A stretch of 64,000 nucleotides of DNA from Ciona savignyi (taxonomy: Eukaryota; Chordata; Ascidiacea; Phlebobranchia; Cionidae): the NCBI GenBank assembly GCA_000149265.1, contig CH002732.1, positions 1,033,603-1,097,602 of the forward strand, written 5' to 3'. The translations under genes were made by a program, and so were the position numbers. Shown in pieces: positions 12,773 to 24,844 of the stretch (the first letter of the stretch is position 1; the number at the start of each line of letters is the position of its first letter). The notes under the pieces are model-generated. The model was not told the DNA's origin. It ran no database searches and saw only the letters and a list, made by a program, of their open reading frames with translations.

Positions 12773-13360
12773 ATTCCAAAGGAGACTAATCACTGATTTG
12801 AGTAAGGTTTTGTGTTTTGGGGGCAAAATTAAAAATCGTTGCAAAACTAGAGTGCCAACCACGTGTTAACCACCACTATTTGTAAAACACATGTTGTATA
12901 CCCTATATTCATGCTACAGGGTCCCTAACCACAATTTGTATTTTATACACTGAGTATGTAGTTTGTTTCTGCAAGCATAAACGCATGGGTCCCATAGTTA
13001 ACAGACCAAACTTAATTTACATTTTTAGTTAAATAAAGAATAAACGTTTTAAATTTACGAACATTTTACCACAAATGTTTTAAATTATAGCTTCTTTTCA
13101 AACGCTGTAGTAAAATAAAGCTAAATTTCCAAAACGGCCCGATTTAGTTTTTTCATGATTCTCAATTCTTAAAGTTTTAATCTGATTTGTCGACTTCTTG
13201 TTGGAGATGTCATTGCGATATGGCATGTCTGCCACAATCAAAATTTAGGAACATATCTTTGTTTTCATGTAAATTAACCTAATTAAATGTTTTCTTTTTT
13301 TAATTGGCACAAAGTGTCTAATGTTTTAACATTTTACCGAATTTTATTAAAATTACAACA

Positions 13361-14570
13361 GCCGTTCAAGTGCTATGCCCAAAAAATCTAATTTTTTAGA
13401 AAAAAAAATGTTTTGGTTTTTAACGTCTCAGGGGAATTTCCCTAGATTCATTACCCAAAATTTTGGTTTTTGCTTATCTAGATTATGTTCTGTTACAAAT
13501 GTCAAATTTTTATTGCGATTTCATTACTCCTTTTGCTAGATTTCGGGGCAACATGACATGCTTGTCACAATCATAATTAGAGAACAAAATCCGATTTTTA
13601 GGGTATTTCCATGGGTAATTTTTTTATTTCTTTTAAGTGTTAAATCAGTGACTAATGCACTTACATTCCACCAAATCTGATTTAAATTGTATCGGTCGTT
13701 CAAGCGCTATGCCCAAAAAAGGCTATTTTTTTAGAAAAAAAATACCGTTTTGGTTTTAACGTCCCAGGGGAATTCCCCTAGATTAATCACCCAAAATTTT
13801 GATTTCTGCATATCTTGACCATGTTGTCCAACAAATCACCGAGTTTCATTGCGATTTCATTAACCCTTCTGGTAGATGTCGGGGCGACATAGCATACCTG
13901 TCACAATTATCATTTAACAGCAAAAGTTGAAATTTTAGGGTATTTCCCTAGGTAATTTTTTTATTTCTTTTAAGTGGTAAATCAGTGACTAGTGCACTAA
14001 CATTCCACTAAATTTGATTCAAATTGGAGCAGCCATTTAAGCGCTATGGCCTAAAAAGCTATTTTTTTAGAAAAATATGACCGTTTTGGTTTTTAACATC
14101 CAAGGGGAATTCCTCTAAATTAATTACCCAAAATTTTGGTTTTTGCATATCTAGGCCATGTTGTCTAAAAAATCACCAAGTTTCATTGCGATTCCATTAT
14201 TCCTTCTGGTAGATGTCGGGGCGCCATAGCATGCCTGTCACAATTATCATTTAACAGCAAAAGTTTAATTTTTAGGGTATTTCCCTAGGTATTTATTTTA
14301 TTTCTTTTAAGTGGTAAATCAGTGACTAGTGCACTAACATTCCACCAAATTTGATTCAAATTGGAGCAGCCGTTCAAGTGCTATGGCCTAAAAATCTAAT
14401 TTTTTAGAAAAAAATGGCCGTTTTGGTTTTTAACGTCCAAGGGGAATTCCCCTAAATTTATTACCCAAAATTTCGGTTTCTGCATATCTAGGCCATGTTG
14501 TCTAAAAAATCACCAAGTTTCATTGCGATTCCATTATTCCTTCTGGTAGATGTCGGGGCGCCATGCCAAC
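13361..14570. repeat. 337-bp tandem repeat, about 3.6 copies
   Basis: The block GCCGTTCAAGTGCTATG recurs, with variation, at 13361, 13695, 14032 and 14369, spaced 334, 337 and 337 bp. Each unit has the order: Phe/Lys-codon-like T-runs, AGGGGAATTCCCCTA (palindromic), TTTCATTGCGATT, and CATTCCACCAAAT. The last copy breaks off near 14570. I see no coding capacity. Confidence 0.9.
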
Positions 14571-15324
14571 AATATGTGTCCCATTTTTTCAAATGGGACC
14601 CATAATAACCTGGTTAGATTACCCCTTTATGCCAATAATCAGGCGATACTACATGCCTATCACCAGCGTAATCTTGTGTTTGTCTAAGAGCTTTAGAATT
14701 ATTTAAATACGAGATTAAAATTTATCATATATATTTAAACCACCCATTCATCCGCAAGGTATATATACGTAGTGTATTTTGGAATTTATTTAGCAATAAT
14801 TGACTCGGTTCAGCCGTTGTGCGTTAAATACTCTGCTCCAAGATACAACCGTCAAGCCAACTTAAACTGTAGATGACATAACCATTTGTCTGCCTGAATG
14901 TTGCTCCTTAAATCATTGTGCATCAACTTATTTTATTCCCAAAATTATTCGTTTTGTTGATACCGCGATTCCACCGTTTGTTTTTGAGCTTTAGAATTAG
15001 ATTATACTGCTGCCAGTAAAATGCAAATTGCAATACACAAGAGATTAAAGTTTATTATATTTAAACTAGGCATTCGTCCGCAGTGTATATGCAAAGGGTC
15101 TATTGGAATTTGTTTAGCAATGGAATAATTCGCTCGGTTTAGCCGTTGTTCGTTAAATGCTCCGCTACAGGACACAACCGTGTAGCCAACGTATTTCGTT
15201 ATTCGGTCGAGTTGTGAAAAATTTCTAAAGAATCGAAAATATTTTATGCAAATTTTCTAGTGGTCTCTGAATAACTATGTAAAACGATGCTTAATCCCTA
15301 CGTTAAACTAAACAACAAGTCGGC

Positions 15325-15332
15325 TATAAATA
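15325..15332 (+). promoter_or_regulatory. TATA box of peptide gene P1; same element in all nine copies
   Basis: TATAAATA lies 54 bp before the P1 start codon, in the conserved context CAAGTCGGCTATAAATAACC. Matching boxes: 18723-18730 (P2), 21859-21866 (P3), 24789-24796 (P4), 28316-28323 (P5), 32443-32450 (P6), 35484-35491 (P7), 39032-39039 (P8), 40491-40498 (P9). A further conserved block, CTAAAGAATCGAAAATATTT, lies about 80-150 bp upstream of each box. Confidence 0.85.
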
Positions 15333-15378
15333 ACCGGGGCGCCCATAGACTATTCATTCGTTTTCGAAGATAAACAAG

Positions 15379-16005
15379 ATGCAAAGAACGGTTATTCTTC
15401 TGGTGGCAGCGATTGTGATTGCTTCGGGTAAAGCAAGACGAGGCAAGTCTATTTGTATTAATTCTAAAGGGAAATGTATTGTAATGCATCCTTTACATTT
15501 GACGCGACAATCTATACGTCAACCTCGTGTTTTGGAAGGCTGGAACTCCAAACAAAATATGTGAGCTGTCTTCGTTTGAAACATATGTTTAAATTTGTAC
15601 CTTGAATTGCACAATCCTGCTATCCCTGCCAGGTTTAATAGAAATATCGTTTTTACTTAAATGTAAACTGTGTCAAAACAAGTATGTTGTGTATAAGTGA
15701 CACTTAACTAAACTAAAATTACTTTCCAGGCTAAATGTCGAAGACTTATCTGGTAAGCTGAACTTGTTGTTTTAAATAAATGTTTACACTAACCTTTTTA
15801 TTCATATAATAGCGTGATTATTTTTGAAATAGTTTAGATTTTTAGGAATAACTATTGTAAGTCAACTCGAATCAGTGAACGTTGCTGAAATAACAAAATA
15901 TCTTCTGACGGTTGAATAGATTTTAGACAAAGTTTAAAAAAAAATGCTTATTTATCTGCAGCAAAAGACAATGCAGACGTCCTGGAGCGCGTTCTTGAAG
16001 TTTAA
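15379..16005 (+). CDS. P1: small secreted cationic peptide precursor, type A
   Basis: Family not recognised by name. Exons 15379-15560, 15730-15752 (23 nt) and 15962-16005 join in phase to give 82 residues. Residues 1-17 are a hydrophobic signal peptide. A basic core follows with the pair C-INSKG-K-C, then Arg/His-rich sequence ending EGWNSKQNM. The microexon adds LNVEDLS and exon 3 the acidic tail AKDNADVLERVLEV. Signal, cationic core and anionic tail is the plan of known Ciona antimicrobial precursors, so host defence is a reasonable inference. AATAAA lies at 16074-16079. Type A lacks the Pro-rich and WGGW segments of types C and D. Read straight past the exon 2 donor, the frame soon stops; the spliced reading is preferred because exon 3 is conserved. 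Confidence 0.82.
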
Positions 16006-16439
16006 AATAAGTCCTATTAAGTTTGCATAGAATGCTCTGTATTGCGTTTTATTGTGCACAACAGACATGTACCAATAAATAAATGGACAACTTATTTGTT
16101 TTTATTTTTATTCCTGATTATCAAGCACATACAAAAATGTCCGATTTGCTATAAGATAATATGTGTTTTATATACAAAAATATGCTTGCAGAAACAATAA
16201 AACTAAGGCAGTCGGGTTAAGAATTTTTGAAATGTTAAATACCATAGAACTGACGTGCACATATCTGACAACAATATATATTGTGTGCTGAACATGGATA
16301 ACATGATGTGATTGTTACCTCAGGATCCCATGCGTTTCTGCTTGCAGAAACAAACTACAGTGGCTAATGCACTGGCATTCCACCAAAATGACGCAGAAAA
16401 AAAATAAGTAAAATTAAAATATGAATTCTTCAAAATCGA

Positions 16440-17225
16440 AGGCTCAAAATCGAAGGGAACCTTTAATATGGGACGTAGAAGCGTGGATTTGTTAAATGGA
16501 TTGTTACGTCATATTACTTGTGTAAAGTTTTATTTATTTTATATGAATCGGTCGAGCGAACCATTTCGCCACAAAACCTTTTAATTGGAGGGTTCAATTT
16601 GACGAACAACTGCTGGTGGTAAGGTAGCTTAGGTTAAATCTAGAAACTATGTTTTCCGGAACAATCCGCGTAATGAGCGCATCAATCCGCGTAATGAGTT
16701 TCCGCAATAATCCATCATTTTTTGGCAACATACCAGAAGTCGCGGAAAGAACGATAATTAAAAAAACAGATTCTGCGGATGGAGCCTCTATCAAGTGGTC
16801 ATTAAAAAGTTGCATATATGACCTACTGTGTGATTGTTTAACCAAACTCCGACCGGTTTAGTCTGGTCGTTTATTAGTGCGTCGCCTTTCAGCCGAGGGG
16901 TTGAAGGCACGACACTGGCCGCTAGCTAGTCGGTTGTGTACTGGGGCAAGGCACTTAACGGACATTTCCTGAACCAAGCGGAATAATGGGTTTTATTAAT
17001 TTGAAGGAACATGTGAGTCATACACAACACACTGCAATAGCTCCGGTATCCCGGCGTTGGGCGCGAGGTGATCTGACGATTACTCATGTGTTAACCCCCT
17101 TGGTTTTTCCATCCACGGAATAAACATGAATATCATATCCATTAATTTACTGGTTCAAATAGGTCCAGAAGAGCAAGGCAAGTAGTTTTTCTAGATATGT
17201 AGCTATAGTAATGTATATATACTTA
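16440..17225. repeat. Flanking segment shared with the far end of the array
   Basis: This stretch downstream of P1 matches 42020-42800 downstream of P9: ATGAATCGGTCG, AATTGGAGGGTTCAAT, ATCCGCGTAATGAG, AATCCATCATTTT, a SINE 3' end, then AAGAGCAAGGCAAGTAGTTT. The inner copies P2-P8 lack most of it. Confidence 0.75.
16857..17132 (+). mobile_element. tRNA-derived SINE, family A, near full length
   Basis: Head GTTTAGTCTGGTCG and GTGCGTCGCCTTTCAGC, body GCTAGCTAGTCGGTTGTG, ACACTGCAATAGCTCCGG and GGTGATCTGACGATTAC, ending ATGAATATCATATCC. There is a single, poorly preserved tail unit. The insertion lies within the array-flank segment. Confidence 0.82.
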
Positions 17226-18339
17226 TACAAGGCCCGGTGAATAAATTGGATGAATAAAAACATAATACACTCGTTTTTTTATGTTTATGTGTTTGTCAAG
17301 GTATATGCAAAGTGTCCGTTGGATTTGTTGAGCAATGAAATAATTCGCTTGGTTCAGTCGTTGTGCGTCAAATGCTCTGCTTCAGGACACAACCATTAAA
17401 CCAATAGCGTATGTCGGTCATGTAGCCTTTCCTACGCCTGCTGAACAACGAAACTCTGACTTAGTGCGGTAATCGGTCGACTTGTAAAACTAGTATCGGG
17501 TGGTACACTTGCGATATAAATGCAGTGTGGTTTTAACTAAGTGTTTATTTGTGTTTTGTGAAAATCGTTTAGGTTAAAACTCTAGTGGATTAAAACTTGT
17601 GTAAATTTGTAGGTTAATATTTGTGTTGAAGTAATGTAGGTTAATATTTGTGTTGATTGAAAGGAGTCAGGGTTAATAGTGCGAGTTAAAACGTTGTGGT
17701 TTAAATCCCGTGTTCTCTAAAACTTATGCAGTTTTATTTCAATAAGTCGAAAATATTTTATGCAAATTATCTGTAAGAACCTCACAATAACAATGCAAAA
17801 CGATTCTTAATCTTAATGTTCCCCTAAAAAAACAAGGCGCGAACATAATAGTTTCAAAAGATGATAACTGTTTCGATATTAAAACAAGATACATAAATTA
17901 GAAGAAAATAAAGATGTGGCTCCCCAAGTCAATATTCACCAACTTAATTAATTCCCAAAATTATTTGTTTTGTTGATGGCGCATTTCTAGCGTTTGTTTT
18001 TGAGCTTTAGAATTCTTGAAATACGGGCGCCTCCATTGTACTAAAATGCAAATTGCAATACACAAAAGATTAAAGTTTATTATATTTAAACTAGGCATTC
18101 GATCGTAAGGTATATGCAAAGGTTATCTTGGAATTTATTTAGCAATGGAATAATTCGCTCGTTTCAGCCGTTGTGCGTTAAAGGCTCTGCTTCAGGACAC
18201 AACCGTGAAGCTAGCAGCGTATGTGGGTCACGTGACCTTTCGTCCTTCTGCTGTACAACGACGCTCTTACTTATTTTAATAATCGGTCGAGTTGAGAAAC
18301 CTGTGTGGAATAATACACTTAAGGGTTTCAAAATATAAA

Positions 18340-18409
18340 GGTAATTTGAGTAATGAGAAGATAAATGGCTAGCGAGCCGCACAAAAATCTCAGGCGGGCC
18401 GCAGAGGTT
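18340..18409 (+). mobile_element. Right-end fragment of an hAT-like element
   Basis: GCCGCACAAAAATCT followed by GAGGTTGGACATCCCTG and then CACTAACC, the same 8-bp flank as the complete element at 31601-32149. The left end is missing, so the P2 copy kept only this end after a deletion. Confidence 0.75.
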
Positions 18410-18774
18410 GGACATCCCTGCACTAACCCACCATGCAAATTAGTCAAATAAGCTTTGGTTGTTGTTGGTTATACTAGTAATGGGTTTAACTTGTGTGCGA
18501 ACTAAAGCAGTGTAAATTAATATTAGTTTTGGTTAAAAAAAAAGCAGTGTGGAAAAGTATTGTTGGTTAAAACTTAGCGGTTTTAATTCCGTGTTTATTA
18601 AAAACTCATAAAGTTTGAATTTCTAAAGAATCGAAAATATTTCATGCAAATTATCTAGTGGTCTCTGAATAACTATGTAAAACAATTCTTAATCCCCACG
18701 TTAAACTAAAAAACAAGTCGGGTATAAATAACCGGGGCGTTCATAGACCATTTATTCGATACTTTGAAGACAAG

Positions 18775-19379
18775 ATGCAAAGAACGGTTATTCTTCTGGT
18801 GGCAGCGATTGTGATTGCTTCGGCAAATGCAAAACGAGGCAAGTCGAGTTGTACACATTTTAGGGGAACTTGTGTGGTGCAATATATACGTCGTCGTCGT
18901 GGTTGGCTTTGGTGGGACTCCGAAGCAATGAAGTAAGTCGTCTTTGCTTGAAACACATGCTTAAATTTGTACCTTGAATTGCACAATCATGCTATCACTG
19001 CCCGGTTTAATAAAAATAGGTTTTTTTCTTAAATGTAAACTGTGTCACAACAAGTATATGAAGTATAAGTGACACCTAATTAAACTAAAATTAATTTCCA
19101 GGTTAAACGTCGAAGACTCATCTGGTAAGCTGAACTTGTTGTTTTAAATAAATGTTCACACTAACCTTGTTTATTCATATAAAAGCGTGATTATTTTTGA
19201 AATAGTTTAGATTTTTACGAATAACTATTGGAAGTCAACTCGAATCAGTGAACGTTGCTGAAATAACAAAATATATTTTTGGCGGTTGGATAGATTTCAG
19301 GCAAAAATTTAAAACAATTGCTTATTTATCTGCAGCAAAAGACATTGCAGACGTCCTGGAACGCGTTCTTGAAGTTTAA
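18775..19379 (+). CDS. P2: small secreted cationic peptide precursor, type B
   Basis: Exons 18775-18932, 19102-19124 and 19336-19379 give 74 residues. The signal peptide is MQRTVILLVAAIVIASA. The core is short and strongly basic and aromatic: KRGKSSCTHFRGTC, then four arginines and GWLWWDSEAMK. The microexon gives LNVEDSS and exon 3 AKDIADVLERVLEV. Donor GTAAGT, acceptors TTCCAG and CTGCAG. AATAAA is at 19448-19453. The peptide is identical to P6, and exon 1 differs from P6 at a single synonymous base, so the two are a very recent duplicate pair 13.7 kb apart. No proline-rich segment is present. Function is inferred from composition only. Confidence 0.82.
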
Positions 19380-21439
19380 AATAAGTCCTATTAAGTTTGC
19401 ATGGAATGCATTGTATTGCGTTTTATTGTGCACAACAGATATGTACCAATAAATAAATGGACCACTTATTTGTTTTTATTTTGATTCCTGATTATCAAGC
19501 ATATAAAAAAATGTCCGATTTGCTATAAGATAATAGGTGTTTTAAATACAAAAATATGCTTGCAGAAACAATAAAACTAAGACAGTCGGGTTAAGACTTT
19601 TTAAAATGTTAAATAACAAAGAACTGACGTGCACATATCTGACAACAATATATATTGTGTAGTGAACATAAATAAATTGATGTAATTATTACCTTAGGAT
19701 CCCATGCGTTTGTGCTTGCAGAAACAAACTACAGTGGTTAATGCACTGACATTCCACCAAAATGACGCAGAAAATATAGTAAAATCAAAATATGAATCCT
19801 TTAAAATCGAAGGGTCAAAATGAAGGGAACCCTTAATATGGTGACGTATAGCCGTGGATTTGTTAAATGGAGTGTTACGTCAGTGTAAAGTTTTATTTAT
19901 ATTGATCGGTCCGGCGAATTATTTAGATTATTGGTTTAGATTAAAGAGCGAGGCAAGTAGTTTTTTCTAGATTTGCAGCTATAGTGGTATATACGTACAA
20001 GGCCCAGTGAATAAATTGGCTAAACAAAAACAAAATGTCCCTCTAGTATCCCACATAACACTGCGATATCTCCGTTAAATTGGACAGCGATTTCTTGGCA
20101 TCTGATAAGGCCAAATAGGCTAAAAAATAATCCTTATTTACATTTTCCGAAAGCTGGAATTTCCCTTGTTTTTTTGTTTCTGTGTTTGTCTTAGAGCTTT
20201 AATATTATTAAAATACTGTTAAAGTTATTGTATTGCTGAAGTAAAATTGCAATACACAAGAGAGTATAGTTTTTTATATTTAAACGAGCAATTCGTCCGC
20301 AAGGTAGGCCTATAATAAATGCAAAGTGTCCGTTGGAAAATGCTCCGCTTCAGGACGCAACCGTGAAGCCAACAGGCTCTATCGGTCACATGGCCTTTCG
20401 TTGCCTAATGCTGAACAACGAAGCTCTCACTTAGTGCCTTTAATCGGTTGAATTGTAAAACTCGTGTCGTCTGCTACATGTGCGATATTAATGCAGTGTG
20501 GTTTTAACTGAGTGTTTATTTGTGTTGAGTGAAAACCCGTTTAGGTTAAAACTCTAGTGGATTGAAACTTGTGTAAATTTAAAGTAATGTAGGTTAATAC
20601 TTGTGTTGATTGAAAGTAGTCAGGGTTAAAATTAGTGTGAGTTAAAACGTTGTGGTTTGAATCTCGTGTTCTCTAAAACTCAAGCAGTTTAAATTTCAAT
20701 AAATCGAAAATATTTTATGCAAATTATCTGTAAGAACCTCACAATAACAATGCAAAACAATTCTTAATCTCAATGTTTCTCTAAAAAATTGCGTATCGTA
20801 ATTTGATATTAAGACAAGATACATAAATAAGAGGAAAACAAAAATGTGGCTCATTAAATCAATATTCACCAACTTATTTTATTCCCAAAATTATTCGTTT
20901 TGTTGATGGCGCAATTCTACCGTTTGTTTTTGAGCTTTAGAATTCTTGAAATACGGGCGCCACTATTGTACTGCCGCCAATAAAATGCAAATTGCAATAC
21001 ACAAGAGATTAAAGTTTATGATATTTAAACTAGGCATTCGTCCACAAGATATATGCAAAGGGCCTCTTGGAATTTGTTCAGCAATGGAATAATTCGCTCG
21101 GTTCAGCCGTTTTGTGTTAAGTGCTCCGCTTCAGTACACAACCGTGAAGCTAGCAGCGTCTGTGGGTCACGTGACCTTTCCTAAGCCTGGTGTACAACGA
21201 AGCTCTTAATTAGTGCGGTAATCGGTCGAGTTGGGAAATGTGTGTGGGATAATACACTTAAGCGTTTTAAAATATAAAGAAAAATTAAGTAATTTCTAGT
21301 AAAAAACACAATTAGAGTGAAATCAAACCTATTGTCGTTGGTAAAATGCGTCTCTTGTATAAAACATAGGCAACCGTCAGGATTGTAATTCAAAGCATAG
21401 TTTTGATGACTCACATTTTACAAACACGCTTATTCTGAA

Positions 21440-21580
21440 GTAATGTGTGGGTGGTATATGATTGAAGACGTTATGATCAAGCAATGTCCGTTTTGCCTTC
21501 CCAAAAACACCACTGACCAGCTAGCGACCAGTTTCGAAACGACTCAAAGTCGACTCACTAACCCACAATGCTAATCGGTA
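21440..21580 (-). mobile_element. SINE family A remnant in the array unit
   Basis: Degraded copy with the reverse-strand blocks GGCAATGTCCGTTTTGCC-like and GACCAGCTAGCGACCAGTTT. Sister copies lie at 24350-24500 and 35050-35200, so the insertion predates the array duplication. Confidence 0.6.
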
Positions 21581-21914
21581 AAATAAACTGTTAATTGTTG
21601 TTGGTTGTACTGGTAATGGGTGAAACTTGTGTGAATTGAATTTAGTGTAAATGAATACCAGTGCTGGTAAAGTTAAAACCAGTGTGAGGAAAAATGTTGT
21701 TGGTTAATCGTGGCGGTTGTTATTTCGAGTTTATTAAAAACTCATAAAGTTTGAATTTCTAAAGAATCGAAAATATTTTATGCAAATTAGTTAATGATCT
21801 CTGAATAATTATGTAAAACAATTCTTAATCCCCACGTTAAACTAAACAACAAGTCGGGTATAAATAACCGGGGCTTCCATAGACTATTCATTCGATACTT
21901 CGAAGATCAACAAG

Positions 21915-22497
21915 ATGCGAAAAACGGTTATTCTTCTGGTGGCAGCGATTTTGATCGCTTCGGCTACTGCTACGCGTCGACGACGCAGGTTTTGTTTCAA
22001 CTTTAGAGGGACCTGTATTGTGAATCCTCCACCTCCACCTGCGCCGAAGCCATATACACGCCGTCGTCGTGGCTGGGGAGGCTGGAACTCCGTAGAAAAC
22101 AGGTGAGTCGTTTTCGCTTGAAACATATGTTTATATTTGTACCTAAATTTAGTGAAACTAAATTTACTTTCCAGGCTAAATGTCGAAGACTCATCTGGTA
22201 AGCTGAACTTGTTGTTTTAAATAAATGTTCACACTAAGCTTGTTTATTTGTGTAAAAGGGTATTTATTAATATACAGTAAATATTTTATTATAGGCAAAC
22301 GTATTATTGTTATTAAACATGTGATGTAAACGATAATTTCAAGACATATTGAAAGTCAGCTCGGATCAGTGAACGTTGCTAAAAAAACAAACAATCTTCT
22401 GGCGGTTGGATAGATTTCAGGCGAAATTTAAACAATTGCTTATTTATCTGCAGCTGAAGACATTGCAAACGAAAGCATGTTTCAAGATTTGGAATAA
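21915..22497 (+). CDS. P3: small secreted Arg/Pro/Trp-rich peptide precursor, type C
   Basis: Exons 21915-22102, 22175-22197 and 22454-22497 give 84 residues. The signal peptide begins MRKTVILLVAAILIA. The core has five arginines before CFNFRGTC (C-x5-C), then NPPPPPAPKPYT, four arginines and GWGGWNSVENR. The microexon gives LNVEDSS and exon 3 AEDIANESMFQDLE, which is two codons shorter than in P4 and P7 through an in-frame 6-base loss. Intron 1 is only 72 nt, against 169 nt in types A and B. High Arg, Pro and Trp with a single disulfide-sized Cys pair resembles proline-rich or hairpin antimicrobial peptides, but I make no homology claim. Confidence 0.84.
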
Positions 22498-24349
22498 AGT
22501 CCCATCGTATGTGTATATGCAATGCACTGTATTGCATTTTATTGTGCTCAACAGGCATATACCAATAAACAAATGGACTACTTATTTGTTTTTATTTCTG
22601 ATTATCGTGCGGAAAAAATGGCAGATTTGATGGATAATATGTGTTTTATATACAAAAATATGCTTGCAGAAACAAAAAACTAATGCAGTCGGGTTAGGAT
22701 TTTTTGAAATGTTAAATAACAGACCTAACGTGCACATTTGACAACAATATATTTTATGTGCTGAATATGGATAACGTGATGTGATTGTTACCTCAGGATC
22801 TCCCATGCGTTTCTGCTTGCAGAAACAAACTATAGTGGTTAATGCACTGGCATTCCACCAAAATGACGCAGAAAAAAGGAAAATCAAAAAATGAATAAAC
22901 AAAAACAAAATGTCCCTCCAGCATCCAACATAACATTGCGATATTTCCGTTAAATTGGACACCGATTTATTAACATCTGATAACGCCAAATAGGCTAAAA
23001 AATAAGCCACTTTTACATTTTCCGACAGCTGGAATTCCCCTTGTTTTTTGTTTCTGTGTTTGTCTTAGAGCTTTAATATTTTTAAAATACTTGCAAAGTT
23101 ATTGTACTGCTACCAGTAAAATTGCAATACACAAAACTTATAGTTTATTATATTTAAACCAGGCTATTCGTTCGCAAGGTATATGCAAATTGTCCGTTGG
23201 AATTTGTTCATCAAAGAAATAATTCATTCGGTTCAGCCGTTGTGCGTTAAATGCTCTGCTCCAGGACATGCCCTGTCGGTCACATAGTCTTCCGTTTGCC
23301 TGCTAAACAACGAAGCTCTCACTTAGTGCTAAAATCGCCCGTCATGTAAAACTCGTGTCGTCTGCCACAGGTGCGATATGAATGCAGTGTGGTTTTAACT
23401 AAGTGCTTATTTGTGTTGAGTGAAAACCGTTTAGGTTTAAATTCTGGCGGATTGAAACTCGTTAAAATTGATAGTAATGTAGGTTAATACTAATACTTGT
23501 GTTGATTAAAAGTAGTCAGAGTTAAAACGTTGTGGTTTGAACTCCGTGTTCTCTTAAACTCATGCAGTTGAAATTTCAATAAATCAAAAATATATTATGC
23601 AAATTATCTATAAAAACCTTACAACAACAATGCAAAACGATTCTTCATCTAAATGTTCTCCTAACAAAACAAATTGCGTTAATAGTTTCAAAAGATGACA
23701 ACTGTTTCGATATTATCACAAGATACATAAATCAGAAGAGAAAAAATGTGGCTCCTTAAATCAATATTCACCAAATTAATTATTTCCCAAAATTATTTGT
23801 TTTGTTGATGGCGCAATTCTACCGTTTGTTTTTGAGCTTTAGAATTCTTGAAATACGGGCGCCTCCATTGTGCTGCTGCCAGTAAAATGCAAATTGCAAT
23901 ACACAAGAGATTAAAGTTTATTATATTTAAACTATAGGCATTCCTCCGCAGGGTTTATGCAAAGGATCTCTTGGAATTTATTTAGCAATGGAATAATTCG
24001 CTTGGTTTAGTCGTTGTTTGTTAAATGCTCCGCTTCAGGACACAACCGTGAAGCTAGCAGCGTCTGTGGGTCACGTGTCATTTCCTATGCCTGGTGAACA
24101 ACGAAGCTCTTAATTAGTGCTGTAATCGGTCGAGTTGGGAAATGTGTGGGGGATAATACACTTAAGGATTTTAAAATATAAAGTAAAATTAAGTAATTTC
24201 TAGTAAAAAACACAATTAGAGTGAAATCAAACCTATTGTCGTTGGTAAAATGCGTCTCTTGTATAAAACATAGGCCACCGTCAGGATTGTAATTCAAAGC
24301 ATAGTTTTGAGGACTCACATTTTACAAACACACTTATTCTGAAGTAATG

Positions 24350-24500
24350 TGTGTGTGGTATATGATTGAAGACGTTAGGATCAGGCGATGTCCGTTTTTT
24401 TTGTGGGATCAGGCAATGTCCGTTTTGCCTTACCAAAACACCACCGACCAGCTAGCGACCAGTTTCGAACCGACTCAAAGTCGACTCACTAACCCACAGT
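24350..24500 (-). mobile_element. SINE family A remnant in the array unit
   Basis: Sister of the remnant at 21440-21580, with the same reverse-strand blocks. A short local duplication of GGGATCAGGCAATGTCCGTT-like sequence is present here. Confidence 0.6.
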
Positions 24501-24844
24501 GCTAATCGGTAAAATAAACTGTTAATTGTTGTTGGCTGTACTGGTAATGGGTAAAACTTGTGTGAATTGAATTTAGTGTAAATGAATACCAGTGCTGGTA
24601 AAGTTAAAACCAGTGTGAGGAAAATGTTGTTGGTTAATCGTGGCGGTTGTTATTCCGAGTTTATTAAAAACTCATAAAGTTTGAATTTCTAAAGAATCGA
24701 AAATATTTCATGCAAATTAGTTAATGATCTCTGAATAACTATGTAAAACGATTCTTAATCCCCACGTTAAACTAAACAACAAGTCGGGTATAAATAACCG
24801 GGGCGTCCATAGAATATTCATTCGATACTTCGAAGATAAACAAG

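Larger units (their letters stand above)
11649..15324. other. Intergenic region between ACOX1 and the peptide array
   Basis: No supportable gene. It contains a SINE fragment near 12655-12770, an inverted copy of an array flank segment near 12960-13000 and the 337-bp tandem repeat. Segments at 14605-14660 and 15040-15300 recur near the far end of the peptide array. Confidence 0.7.

Noticed and set aside
15753..15775. Peptide C-terminus read through the exon 2 donor to TAA
   Set aside because: As the main form it was set aside because GTAAGC is a good donor, and the downstream exon is conserved in all nine genes with an acidic frame and a following AATAAA. It is kept only as a possible alternative 3' end.
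21181..21414. Minus-strand open frame repeated at 24085-24318 and 34790-35014
   Set aside because: It is similar between copies only because the whole DNA unit was duplicated. It lacks a signal, domain or splice logic, and the equivalent stretch near P2 and P5 does not keep the frame.
22582..23010. 142-codon minus-strand open frame downstream of P3
   Set aside because: Low-complexity AT-rich sequence in the repeated 3' flank. Sister units have shorter or shifted frames here, so it is not under coding constraint.
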